A stretch of DNA of 53,649 nt from Bradyrhizobium sp. CSA207 (GCF_029051685.1 NZ_JAACFT010000046.1:1-53649), one strand, 5' to 3'. Numbered from the stretch's first letter, positions 36,791 through 45,505 are shown. The notes: generated by a model from the letters alone, not told the origin. Made by a program: numbers and translations.

Positions 36791-37133
36791 TGTCGAGGAT
36801 GTCATCATCCGGTTCATTCCTGCCCTGCTCGATGGCTTGGGCAACGAGTTCATCGAGGGGCGTTTCCTTTAGGTGACCTTTCTTGAGAAGCTCTTCAAAC
36901 AGACCATCGCTTCTCGGCTGCGGTTGGATGCGACCGTCGGAGTTGCACCAAACCGTGAATGTCTGATGTCCCAGAACGACTTGCTCAACCATCTCCGCAT
37001 CCAACGGAATCAGCGTCCCCCAGACCTCGTCCGCCTCGTCGGCGAACCCCGCAACGTACATCTCTGGCTCATCAGCGTCTTCATCGCGAGGGCGGAAGAA
37101 CGGCGTGACGGTGATTGGAGCGTGTTTTACCAT
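36738..37133 (-). CDS. Acidic hypothetical protein
   Basis: About 131 residues from the ATG at 37133 (GGAAAG lies 9 bases upstream; in-frame GTG at 37160 and ATG at 37139 are also possible). The protein is acidic: FFRPRDEDADEPEMYVAGF and then DEADEVWGTLIPLDAEMVEQ. It has two Cys close to the end (CSRCSR). There is no membrane helix and no motif I recognise. Small acidic proteins beside mobile elements can be immunity or anti-restriction factors, but nothing here shows that. The protein is protein-like in composition and the frame has no competing gene, so I take it as real. Confidence 0.5.
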   Translation of the reverse strand: MVKHAPITVTPFFRPRDEDADEPEMYVAGFADEADEVWGTLIPLDAEMVEQVVLGHQTFTVWCNSDGRIQPQPRSDGLFEELLKKGHLKETPLDELVAQAIEQGRNEPDDDILDIFETPARTADTCSRCSR

Positions 37134-37764
37134 AACCATCTTTCCGAACGGCTTGAGCACAAGTTGTGTCGACGCAGTGAAGCGTCCAGGCTAAGCGCCG
37201 ACATTTCCATCCTACGAAAAAGGCCAAGTTGTGAGCGACGCGACGACGGACGCAAATGCTATCGCCGCAACAAAGAAGGCCACACGGCACGCACTTGTCC
37301 AGAGAAGGAAAGCGGGAATGCCACCGGCATCACTCTGACGAAGACAAAAGGCCCCGGAAGACGGATCGCATCCGCGAGCTAAACGACAATTTCCGTAAGA
37401 CCTTTACCGGGAGCAGAATGATGATGTCGGCGAGCGTCGCAGCGCTGCCGGCAATGCAGCGGTCAGCGGCGTGGCTGAACGTAAGCGATTTCGATGAGTG
37501 AAATATCGGCACGACGCCCACCGCGAGCACGACTTTTCTCGGCTTTGAGTTGTGCAATCGCACATTCTGCCTGCGACCGCTTCCCCGCTCGGATAACTCG
37601 GTCCAACGCTGCCTGACGGCGTCATGGTGCTGGCGACCAGGACAAAAGAAGAACAGCCCCTTGGCAATTGCAATCATAGATTGTTTTGTTGTTGACATTT
37701 CGACCAAGCATCTGATCGAATTACTGCTATTTCCAGCAAATTTGTTAGCTAGGGTCGATCAAAA
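37134..37764. other. Region without a clear gene
   Basis: About 630 bases. A minus-strand frame at 37330-37698 (about 122 codons) and overlapping shorter frames exist, but none shows a family pattern or a good ribosome site. Confidence 0.35.
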
Positions 37765-38040
37765 GTGGTTTCGCAAAATCTTCGAGGTGACGCAATTAGA
37801 GCGCTTGCTGGCGCAGACTACGTGCGAGAGCAGCTTCTCAACGCGTTATCTATGGGGCCCCGCTCACTGCAGCGCAGTGCCTACGCGATCAAGTGCCGAG
37901 TGAAATCGGAAGACCGGCTGATACAAAAGGTATTGTCACGTCGCCAAAAGCGTAGGCGATACTCAGCAAGGGACGCTACTGACATCATTGGATTGCGAAA
38001 AGTCCTCCACCCGATGCACAGTCGTGCCTCGATCCACTAG
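37765..38040 (+). pseudogene. Truncated RelA/SpoT-type alarmone synthetase fragment
   Basis: A 91-codon frame from GTG at 37765. After ADYVREQLLNALS the sequence reads SAYAIKCRVKSEDRLIQKVL, then SARDATDIIGLRKVL. RxKS followed ~25 residues later by DIIGLR is the start of the RelA/SpoT ppGpp-synthetase fold. The catalytic remainder (about 150 residues) is missing: the frame diverges right after GLR. It lies 300 bases upstream of the DUF2130 operon. Either it is a dead small alarmone synthetase or a toxin-type remnant. The next 300 bases hold nothing. Confidence 0.6.
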
Positions 38041-38346
38041 AGTCCGCAACCGATCAAGCGATTTCGTCATGTGACGGCGAACGTTCGGGCCACCGTGCGG
38101 GCACCCATTATCGCAAATGGACTACCGGAGTCAGAATAAGGGAGCTGTCTGCAGCGAGTTCAAAAGGCTTCGCACGCGGACGAGTAAAGAGGAACTAATA
38201 AGCCAAAGGAGCAATCGAATTGAACTCCTGGTTGATTAGTCCTTCACCTTCCCTGCAGCGCAGTTGAATCACGATACGAAAGGTGTCAGAGCGATATGCA
38301 CCTGCACTGGGCGTTGTGATCGATGCAATGCTGCAAGAGGTAAAGA

Positions 38347-39657
38347 ATGATCGACCGCGCTGGAATCAACCAACTTAAATGCCCGAAGTGCGGTGAACTC
38401 ATTCCCGTCAGCGAAACGATCTACCATCAGATCGAAGAGGAAGCCCGCCAAAACGTGAATTCCGAATTTGCTCAACAACAGAGTCTTATCGGCGAGCGTG
38501 AGCAAAAACTGAAAGAGCGAGAGTCAGATCTCGACAAAACAATTCAAGACCGCATCCGCGCGGCCCAGGACCGGCTTCAATCAGAAGCAACGGCCAAGGC
38601 GCACCAGGCGGTCTCAGTTGAGATCGATGACTTGCGGCGCCAAGCCGCGGAAAAGCAATTGTTGCTCCAAGCCTCTCAGCAGCAAGAGCTTGAACTGCGC
38701 AAGCAGAAGCGCTCGATCGAAGAGCGGGAAAAGACGCTTGAGCTGGAGTTGATAAGAAAGCTCGACGAAGAACGAGCCAAGATCGAGGTAGCCATAACAC
38801 GCCGATTGGATGACCAGCATCGCCTCCGAGATGCCGAAAAGGACAAAAAGCTTCAAGACGCTATCAGGGTGAACGACGAACTCAGGAGAAAGCTGGAGCA
38901 AGGGTCGCAACAAACGCAGGGAGAGGTTCTGGAATTGCAGCTCCAGCAGCTGCTCAGCAACGCATTCCCGGAAGATCAGATCGAACCCGTTCCGAAAGGA
39001 GTGTCGGGAGCCGACCTCATTCAACGCATTTCATCGCGCACAGGAAACCCGTGCGGCATCATCTTGTGGGAATCAAAACGTACAAAATCGTGGAGCGACT
39101 CATGGCTCCAGAAACTGAAGGATGACCAGCGAGTATTGAAAGCCGAGATGGCAATTCTCGTATCCGACGCTCTGCCGCGCGACTGCGAGAATTTCAAACA
39201 CGTCAGCGGGATTTGGATCACCAATTCGCAATGTGCCCTCAGCCTTGCCTTCGCACTTCGACTGCAGCTCATTGAAGTTGAGATGACAAAACTTGCGGCG
39301 GTGGGCAAAAACGAGAAGATGGAAATATTGTATCGCTATCTCTCGGGGAGCGAGTTTCGCCAGCGCGTGGAAGCGATCGTTGAGACTTTCATAGAAATGC
39401 AGTCCGAACTCCAAGAAGAACGGAGAATTGCAGAGCGGCGCTGGGCAAAGCGGGAAAAGCAGATACAGCGCGTCATAGCGAATACGTCCGGCATGTATGG
39501 TGACCTTCAAGGCTTGATCGGTACATCGCTGCAGGCCATCCCCGCGTTAATGGCGAGCACCGGCGAGGATGAGAGGATCAATCCTGTCACCACGAGTTCA
39601 TCCGCGACACTTCAGATCGCTGCATCGCAACGCAACGACGACGATATCCCCTGCTGA
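38347..39657 (+). CDS. DUF2130 protein: zinc ribbon, coiled coil, PD-(D/E)XK-like nuclease
   Basis: A 436-residue DUF2130 protein. Residues 12-15 (CPKC) form one half of a small zinc ribbon. Residues ~30-190 are an almost unbroken coiled coil (REQKLKERESDLDKTIQDR and so on). Residues ~200-320 form the conserved core with GADLIQRI and IILWESKRTKSW, which fits the Asp...Glu-x-Lys pattern of PD-(D/E)XK nucleases; the C-terminus is helical again. The family has no firm function but is often read as DNA-acting. Here it is followed after 61 bases by a small gene and then an SMC-like ATPase, all in the same direction, so it is likely the effector of a three-gene system. Confidence 0.83.
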   Translation: MIDRAGINQLKCPKCGELIPVSETIYHQIEEEARQNVNSEFAQQQSLIGEREQKLKERESDLDKTIQDRIRAAQDRLQSEATAKAHQAVSVEIDDLRRQAAEKQLLLQASQQQELELRKQKRSIEEREKTLELELIRKLDEERAKIEVAITRRLDDQHRLRDAEKDKKLQDAIRVNDELRRKLEQGSQQTQGEVLELQLQQLLSNAFPEDQIEPVPKGVSGADLIQRISSRTGNPCGIILWESKRTKSWSDSWLQKLKDDQRVLKAEMAILVSDALPRDCENFKHVSGIWITNSQCALSLAFALRLQLIEVEMTKLAAVGKNEKMEILYRYLSGSEFRQRVEAIVETFIEMQSELQEERRIAERRWAKREKQIQRVIANTSGMYGDLQGLIGTSLQAIPALMASTGEDERINPVTTSSSATLQIAASQRNDDDIPC

Positions 39658-39718
39658 ATCAGCCGCATTAACCTTGATGTTTGCAGCAAAGTCTGGCGCA
39701 AGGTATGGTTGTGTCAAC

Positions 39719-39928
39719 ATGGCCAAACTCACAAAAGTATCTCCTATCTCAAAACCGCCTCTTTCGCCGACCGTATCCGCGGTGATTTCCGATTTCGTAA
39801 GCAAACTTGCTGAAGAGAACATTGTCGATGGCGACACGCATGATCGCCTTAAGAAGGCGCTTTTGGACAATCAAAGCGTGGACGCCGCATCGCTGTCCGT
39901 TGCACTCTTCGGCGTGGACGAAAAATAA
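39719..39928 (+). CDS. Small middle component of the DUF2130/SMC operon
   Basis: A 69-residue protein, not recognised by sequence. It is helical with a Pro-rich N-terminus (VSPISKPPLSP) followed by TVSAVISDFVSKLAEENIVD and a second helix with DRLKKALLDNQS. The ATG at 39719 is the only sensible start; earlier in-frame codons from 39569 overlap the end of the DUF2130 gene. The next gene starts 2 bases after its stop, so translation of the two is coupled. Small adaptor-like middle components between an effector and an ABC ATPase are a hallmark of ABC three-component systems, which suggests the role of a linker protein. Confidence 0.75.
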   Translation: MAKLTKVSPISKPPLSPTVSAVISDFVSKLAEENIVDGDTHDRLKKALLDNQSVDAASLSVALFGVDEK

Positions 39929-39930
39929 AC

Positions 39931-42396
39931 ATGCTCAGCATTGAGAAGATTGAAATTGAAGATTTTCGAGGCGTAAAAAAGCTGGCGTTGAATCTCAAGT
40001 ACAAGAATTTCGGCATATGCGGGCCGAACGGTACGGGCAAGAGCGGAATAGTTGATGCAATCGAATTCGCAATCACGGGCGATATCACAAGATTGCGCGG
40101 CAGCGGCACATCCGATCTTAGCGTCAGAGCACACGGGCCGCATGTTGATGCAGCGAAGAATCCTAACCAGGCAAAAGTTACCCTCACTGCCCGCATTCCA
40201 TCACTCGGCAAGATGGTCACAATCGAAAGATCCGTGGGCTCACCGAACTCTCCCAAGATAACTCCGACAGATAAGAGCATTGAGGCGGTTATTGCGGAAC
40301 TCGCCGCGCATCCTGAATTTGCGCTCTCCCGCAGAGAGATAATCAAGTACATCCTTACTCCCGCCGGCCAGAGATCGAAGGATGTTCAGGAACTCATGCG
40401 TCTCGATCATGTCGAGAAAGTGCGGCAGGCATTTCAAAAGATCGCTAACGATGCGCGCTCCAAAGCCAGTATGGCCAAAAATCAGCTTGATGGCGCCATA
40501 CGCGGACTTCTGCAGGCGCTCGGTATTCCCGCGCTATCGAAATCCGCGCTTCTTAAAGCTGTAAACGACCAGCGGGCGATCCTTCAGCTTACGCCACTGG
40601 CAGACCTATCGGCGGAAACAGATCTCAAGACCGGCCTTGCAGCGGGCACGGTCACCACCGCGACGCCGATTCGCAAGGCAGTCGCAACGGCAGAAATTGA
40701 AGCGTTCAACCAGACCCGACTGGTACTCGGCTCGCCCTCCTTTGGTAAATCTGTTGCCGACGCTGCCGGGCTGGTTAAAGCTCTCGCTGAAAACACCCCC
40801 CTGCTCAAAAGCTTTCGCCGTGAAGTGTTGATCAAACAAGGCGTTGAGTTGCTGGAAGAAGACGCCTGCCCTCTGTGCGATTTGCCGTGGAACACGGCTG
40901 AACTTCTCGTTCACTTGCAAGAGAAGCTCTCACTCGTTGGAGAGGCCACGAAAGCACTCGATGCGATCCAAGCAGCAATCACACCGCTCAAAGCCGAACT
41001 TGTTGCTTTCGAGCAGGGTGCTAGAAAGCTACTATCGATTGGTGCGCGACTTGATCCAAAAATCGAGACAGCGCTCATGTCAGACGCCCTGGAAAAATGG
41101 ACCGAGTGGCGACAACTGATCGAGGGCATCTGCAACGACCCCAACGATCTGCAACAAGCCCTGGAGGCATTCGGCTCCATTACTAAGCCACTCCCTACGG
41201 CAGCTCAGCAGGTGATATCTGCCATAGCAGCGTGTGTCGCGGCGTTGCCGGAAGTATCCAAAGAACAAGATGCGACAGCATTTCTGATCCTCGCGCAAGA
41301 ACGATTGCGCCAATACCGCGAAGCTCGATCGGCAAACGATACTGCCAACGCCCGACAAGAAACAGCAAAGAAGGTCTCAGACCTCTATAGCGCCCGTAGC
41401 ACGGCGGTGTTGGAGGGCATCTACAAGACCGTCGAAAAGGACTTCACTGATTTTTATCGACTAATAAACAGTGAAGACGAAGGAAAATTTGAAGGCGCAC
41501 TGAAACCATCCGTTGGCAAGCTCGCGTTCGATGTCGATTTTTACGGACGCGGCCAATTTCCGCCGGGCGCCTATCACAGTGAAGGCCATCAGGATGGCAT
41601 GGGACTTTGCCTTTACCTGGCACTAATGAAGCACACCCTTGGCAGCAACTTCACATTTGCTGTTCTTGATGACGTGCTCATGTCCGTCGATTCATCCCAC
41701 CGACGCGAGGTCTGCAAACTTCTCAAAAGCCAATTCCCCAAGGTCCAGTTCATTCTTACGACTCACGATCCGGTTTGGCTTCAATTCATGCGAACCGAGA
41801 ATCTAGTCGGTACTAGCGTCAACTTCGGAAGTTGGTCCGTCGATACCGGTCCACAGGTTTGGGACCATGTTGATATTTGGAAAGACATCAGTGATCGACT
41901 TGCAAAAAATGACGTTGCTGGTGCTGCGGCAGCGTTGAGACGGTATCTTGAATTCATAACCACTATTCTCGCAGATAATCTGCGGGCCGACGTGCCGTTT
42001 CAGAGCAACGGTAGTTACGACCTTGGCGACCTGATGTCGCCCGTACTTAAAGCATGGAGAGCCACGCTGGCATTGGCACGGGAAAGCGCTCAGTCGTGGG
42101 GAAACAGTTCAGCTCAGGCGACAATCGTGGCACTGGAAGCTGATGCAAAGGCCAAGATAGCCAAGACTCAGACTGAGCAGTGGATGATTAACAAGGCCGT
42201 CCATTACAATGAGTGGGCCAATCTGCAGCCCAAAGAACTTGCATCGCTGGTCGCGGCCTTCAAAGACCTCCTGGACTCCTTACGATGCACCAACGTCGAT
42301 TGCGGTGGGTACTCGTACGTCTCACCCCACAAGGGCGACCGACAAGCTTTGCGCTGTACGTGCGGATCAATAAATTTCAACCTCATCAAAAAGTAA
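39931..42396 (+). CDS. SMC/Rad50-like ABC ATPase
   Basis: An 821-residue SMC/RecF/Rad50-type ATPase. The Walker A is GPNGTGKS at residues 31-38. A long helical middle holds CPLCDLPW (residues 313-320), whose CxxC resembles a Rad50 zinc hook. A modified ABC signature follows (YHSEGHQDGMG), then Walker B with FAVLDDVLMSVD, then the H-loop LTTHDP. The last ~30 residues carry C-x4-C and C-x-C pairs that would bind zinc. Such proteins bind DNA ends or unusual DNA and, in Lamassu-like systems, activate a nuclease partner. It starts 2 bases after the small middle gene. Its 3' end overlaps a minus-strand frame at 42386. Confidence 0.9.
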   Translation: MLSIEKIEIEDFRGVKKLALNLKYKNFGICGPNGTGKSGIVDAIEFAITGDITRLRGSGTSDLSVRAHGPHVDAAKNPNQAKVTLTARIPSLGKMVTIERSVGSPNSPKITPTDKSIEAVIAELAAHPEFALSRREIIKYILTPAGQRSKDVQELMRLDHVEKVRQAFQKIANDARSKASMAKNQLDGAIRGLLQALGIPALSKSALLKAVNDQRAILQLTPLADLSAETDLKTGLAAGTVTTATPIRKAVATAEIEAFNQTRLVLGSPSFGKSVADAAGLVKALAENTPLLKSFRREVLIKQGVELLEEDACPLCDLPWNTAELLVHLQEKLSLVGEATKALDAIQAAITPLKAELVAFEQGARKLLSIGARLDPKIETALMSDALEKWTEWRQLIEGICNDPNDLQQALEAFGSITKPLPTAAQQVISAIAACVAALPEVSKEQDATAFLILAQERLRQYREARSANDTANARQETAKKVSDLYSARSTAVLEGIYKTVEKDFTDFYRLINSEDEGKFEGALKPSVGKLAFDVDFYGRGQFPPGAYHSEGHQDGMGLCLYLALMKHTLGSNFTFAVLDDVLMSVDSSHRREVCKLLKSQFPKVQFILTTHDPVWLQFMRTENLVGTSVNFGSWSVDTGPQVWDHVDIWKDISDRLAKNDVAGAAAALRRYLEFITTILADNLRADVPFQSNGSYDLGDLMSPVLKAWRATLALARESAQSWGNSSAQATIVALEADAKAKIAKTQTEQWMINKAVHYNEWANLQPKELASLVAAFKDLLDSLRCTNVDCGGYSYVSPHKGDRQALRCTCGSINFNLIKK

Positions 42397-42529
42397 GAAA
42401 TCCACCTACCAACCGGTCGCGCTCGGCACAGAGATCCTCAAGTTCCTCCGGCCGACGTCGTCGAGATACCGCCCGCTGAAAGTCTCTGCCGGCGACGCTG
42501 CTCGATGTCCACTCGAACTCAATATCCAT
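42386..42529 (-). CDS. Small frame behind a LexA box
   Basis: A 47-codon frame beginning MDIEFEWTSSSVAGRDFQRA and rich in Arg/Glu after that. It starts 25 bases downstream of a perfect alphaproteobacterial LexA box and ends inside the end of the SMC-like gene (11-base overlap). I do not recognise it. It may be a real SOS-induced small protein or the start of a gene cut when the neighbouring cassette arrived. Confidence 0.4.
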   Translation of the reverse strand: MDIEFEWTSSSVAGRDFQRAVSRRRRPEELEDLCAERDRLVGGFLTF

Positions 42530-42553
42530 GGTCTTGTCCTCTTCGTTCGATAA

Positions 42554-42568
42554 GAACAAAATGAGAAC
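42554..42568 (-). promoter_or_regulatory. LexA box (GTTC-N7-GTTC)
   Basis: On the minus strand the sequence is GTTC-TCATTTT-GTTC, an exact match to the alphaproteobacterial LexA operator. It lies 25 bases before the ATG of the frame at 42529. Confidence 0.7.
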
Positions 42569-42709
42569 AACGGCGCAAGACTCAAAAATATTTTTGGCCC
42601 GTCACAGCATCTGTTTGGCGGTGCCAAATCGGTGCCACGCGATTTCCATTTGCCGAGAAAACTGTGCCGCGGAAATTAAAAAACTCGCTGCGCGGCAACC
42701 CCTTGCGGG

Positions 42710-42762
42710 TGGTGGGCGCACCAGGGCTCGAACCTGGGACCCGCTGATTAAGAGTCAGCGGG
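42710..42762 (-). other. 3' part of tRNA-Lys(CTT), attachment-site remnant
   Basis: On the minus strand the sequence reads an anticodon arm with CTT (GACTCTTAATC), a T-arm (CCAGG/CCTGG with loop TTCGAGC), acceptor TGCGCCC, then ACCA. The 5' half (D-arm and acceptor GGGCGCG-type) is missing, so this is not a tRNA gene. It is a copy of the 3' end of tRNA-Lys as made by a tRNA-targeting integrase. Confidence 0.78.
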
Positions 42763-42994
42763 CAGGGCGGTAATCTGAGTGTCTGATTCCGATTTCCAAA
42801 CGACCATAAGTTCGCATCACGTTGTCGCAGCCACCGGGCGCTACGATTGCTTGTCAAGCTCGTGGCAAAGGCAACGATTCGTCCTATTTGCACGCCACAG
42901 CTACCCAGCCGCAATATCTGCGCTCTCGATCCCTTTCTTGCTCGAGAAGCCTCGACCCTAATGCGCCAGACCGATCACGGTTCAAGGCAAAGGC

Positions 42995-43363
42995 ATGAGC
43001 GGCAAGGACGACGCGACTCGGATCAAGGGATTACGGACACCAGATAGTCTGAAAATGCCGCTCGCGACGAAGCGTCATCGCAAGAACCGTGGCATGCCGC
43101 CGCCCGCGACGTTCGATATCGAGACGCTGCCGGGCAGCTCTAATTTGACGGCACTAGAGGCGGCCGCGGTCATCCGGCGCACGCCCGGAGCGCTGGAGCA
43201 GTGGCGGCGCGATCCGAATCACCCGCTGAAATGGCGCTACGTCGATGGCCGGCCCCTCTATCGTGTCGATGCGGTGCGCGAGTATCTGGCCAAGTGCGAT
43301 AAGACCACTAGGACGCCTCAGCAGCATAATGCTCACGCAGACGGCCGAGGAGCTCGGCCTTGA
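42995..43363 (+). CDS. Helix-turn-helix DNA-binding protein (excisionase/AlpA-like)
   Basis: A 122-residue basic protein. After a disordered, Lys/Arg-rich N-terminus, residues ~48-95 read LTALEAAAVIRRTPGALEQW, then RYVDGRPLYRVDAVREYLA, the layout of a winged MerR/AlpA-type excisionase domain. Such proteins bend DNA at att sites or regulate the integrase. It faces the integrase gene at 43308 and overlaps its end by 56 bases. The start (ATG 42995) is preceded by AAGGCAAAGG. The region between the tRNA-Lys piece and this gene (42763-42994) holds nothing else. Confidence 0.68.
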   Translation: MSGKDDATRIKGLRTPDSLKMPLATKRHRKNRGMPPPATFDIETLPGSSNLTALEAAAVIRRTPGALEQWRRDPNHPLKWRYVDGRPLYRVDAVREYLAKCDKTTRTPQQHNAHADGRGARP

Positions 43364-44639
43364 TCGGGTCAAGCGGATTCGTCCGCTGCAGGCGCACGAT
43401 TTTGCCGACCCGTTTCGCGCCGACCAATTCCGCAATGTAGTCGTGAGCCGCTTCGAACGCCATCTTGCGGATGATCCACTGTTCGTCGTGATTGTAGACC
43501 TGGTCGATTCCGCTTGGCTTTTGCCCAACACACAGCCGCTGGATTTCGTTGTCGTAGCCACAGCGTGACATGATAGTACGCAAGCTGCGCCTTAGGTCAT
43601 GCATGGTGAACTTGGCGACGCTCGCCTCCTTGACCAGGCGGTTGACCATCTTCGTGAAGCCGGACATCTGGCCGCCGGTCTTTGGCGACGGGAAGACATA
43701 GTCGGAGGTTGCCCGCTGGAAATGTTTCGCGGCCGTGAGCACCTCGTCAACCAGGTGAGTGCGCGGCACATCGTGGTGCAGCCCCATCTTGGTCCACGCC
43801 GCATCGAAGGTGATGCGGTCGTCCATGATGTGCTTTCGCCATTCGATCATGGTAGGCTCGCTGCGCCGCGGGCCACCGAGCAGGCACATGCGTGCCAGGA
43901 GACCGAAAGCCCCGAGCTTGCCGGTTGCATCCCAGACCTTGATGATTTCCTCATCGGTCAGCGCGCGACCCTTTGTTCGGCGTCCGACCCTTTGCGCGCG
44001 GGTTTCCTTCGGCGCGCGATAGCCGGCGAGCACGTTGTGCTCGACATAGCCCTCGCCGACGCACCATTCGAGCAAGGTATGCACGTGCTTGCGCAAGTCC
44101 TTGGCTGCACCGCGCTTGCCGGTCTTGGCAATCTTGTCGACCGCAGCCATGATCTGCCGTCGCGTCAGGTCCCCCACGCCGCTCTCGGCGTGATCCTTGA
44201 GCCCGCGCCGCAGCGCCGACATTGCTGGCTTCCAGTTGACGACTTGGCGTCCGGTCAAGGACGTCTGGTAGGGACCATCTTCAACGATGAGGGTGGCCAG
44301 CGTGGTGCGCTCCTTCTCGGCTGCCTGTTGCCGCCTCGCCTCGCGCTTGGCGTCGTTCGGATCCACGCCCCTGAAGACCTCGCCTGCGGCGATGGTGGCA
44401 GCCTTGCGCGCTGCCTTCTCGTTATATTTCGGCCACGCGCCGAGCGTCTTGCGCTGGGTTCCCCTCACCCCCGGCTTGGTGAACAGGTAGACCCAGGTCC
44501 GGCCGCCGGTAGCGCGCATGCGCAGGGCGAGGCCGGGCAACTTGTCGTCATGGAGATAATGCTGCCCCTTGCCTGGTGGCAAGGTGGCGTTGCGGATCAC
44601 GGCATCGGTGAGTGTCAGCTGGTTGGTCGGCTCCGGCAT
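43308..44639 (-). CDS. Tyrosine-type integrase
   Basis: A 443-residue tyrosine integrase. The N-terminal DUF4102-like region (QHYLHDDKLPGLALRMRATG) is followed by a core-binding domain and the catalytic domain: Arg in LLGGPRRSEP, His-x-x-Arg in MHDLRRSLR and the Tyr in QVYNHDEQW. The second catalytic His is replaced in the usual place by a Gly/Gln-rich stretch (CVGQKPSG), so activity is uncertain. The ATG at 44639 is chosen because AGGAAGAG lies upstream; the frame is open to 44843. tRNA-Lys and tRNA-Val 3' ends lie on its two sides. It may drive the nucleotide-metabolism block to its right. Confidence 0.87.
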   Translation of the reverse strand: MPEPTNQLTLTDAVIRNATLPPGKGQHYLHDDKLPGLALRMRATGGRTWVYLFTKPGVRGTQRKTLGAWPKYNEKAARKAATIAAGEVFRGVDPNDAKREARRQQAAEKERTTLATLIVEDGPYQTSLTGRQVVNWKPAMSALRRGLKDHAESGVGDLTRRQIMAAVDKIAKTGKRGAAKDLRKHVHTLLEWCVGEGYVEHNVLAGYRAPKETRAQRVGRRTKGRALTDEEIIKVWDATGKLGAFGLLARMCLLGGPRRSEPTMIEWRKHIMDDRITFDAAWTKMGLHHDVPRTHLVDEVLTAAKHFQRATSDYVFPSPKTGGQMSGFTKMVNRLVKEASVAKFTMHDLRRSLRTIMSRCGYDNEIQRLCVGQKPSGIDQVYNHDEQWIIRKMAFEAAHDYIAELVGAKRVGKIVRLQRTNPLDPIKAELLGRLREHYAAEAS

Positions 44640-44967
44640 GGTCCCTACTCTTCCTGTCGCGGTGTGCCCCGCAGCCGCCCGGACCATCGAAGCGAAGGGA
44701 AAGTGATGGTTGACTCTCCTTCGCTTTTTCCGCCTCGGGGCACACCAACCTGGAAGGACGACCCTTGAAGAACAGAGGGGACACAGACCCTTCCCGATTT
44801 GTGTGCCCCAAGGGAAGATGGCGCGGGGGCACAGCGGGGGCATACAAAATGTAGTTCGGTCAGCTGTGGTCTATTATGGCCGCATATGATGAACGCCCCT
44901 ACACTCCAGAGGCTTATCCAGTTTTTACTATGGCTAGCCCCGGTTGGCTAGGGACTATGGATTGTGG
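44640..44967. other. Intergenic region between integrase and the tRNA-Val remnant
   Basis: About 330 bases. The upstream extension of the integrase frame (to 44843) has no protein pattern. No other feature is seen. Confidence 0.4.
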
Positions 44968-45012
44968 TTCACACGGGAGAGGTCCAAGGTTCGATCCCTT
45001 GTGCGCCCACCA
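44968..45012 (+). other. 3' part of tRNA-Val(CAC), attachment-site copy 1
   Basis: From the anticodon loop to CCA: TTCACAC (anticodon CAC), GGGAG, the T-arm CAAGG/CCTTG around TTCGATC, acceptor TGCGCCC, then ACCA. The 5' half is missing. A diverged copy lies at 51836-51893 in the same orientation, and the similarity includes about 25 bases ahead of the tRNA part (from GTTGGCTA, 44943). Confidence 0.8.
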
Positions 45013-45103
45013 TCCATCCCCTGAATCCTCCAGTTTTCCTGAACCATCCCGTCGCGGGACAATGATCGACGCTTGGCGGAGTTCGGACCGTCTCAATCAA
45101 ATA

Positions 45104-45222
45104 TGTCGAAAACAACCCCATGCACAGTAGCCGACGCGAGCGGAAACAATTGGTTACGTATTTTCCGAAATCAAATTTGACTCGTCGGGCAACACAGGGG
45201 CAGAATGGCATCATCCGGGGAG
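45104..45222 (+). repeat. Dispersed repeat, copy B
   Basis: The second copy of the repeat at 8345-8463, in the same orientation. Ends are well conserved (GAAAACAACCCCATGCACAG and GTCGGGCAACACAGGGGCA); the centre is diverged. The stretch from here to 45505 holds no gene. Confidence 0.7.
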
Positions 45223-45505
45223 AGGCGTACCGCACGGGACGCGCGGGCCGCACCCAAGCGCGGCCATCAGTCAGGTTTGGTCCGAAATCAACCAGACTAG
45301 AAAGCTGCGAAAAATTCGGTCAGCGCCCTCGCAGTGCAGGCAAATTGTGGGTAGGCAGGGGGGGAACCGCACCCGAGGAGGCCCAATCTCCTGTGGAGCC
45401 TAAGGCCGACCGACGCCTTGGATAGGAAAGCGACTTTCGATGGGACTCGTTTGGAGATAACTTTGACAGAGTCGCGCTGCGGCGCGCGTCAGGGCGGAGC
45501 GACAA

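Noticed and set aside
42528..42773. Plus frame ending ARTWDPLIKSQRAGR
   Set aside because: Antisense of the tRNA-Lys fragment; a common false annotation.
44914..45253. Minus frames with VGAQGIEPWTSPV and WWAHKGSNLGPL
   Set aside because: Antisense reading of the tRNA-Val fragment; not protein-coding.
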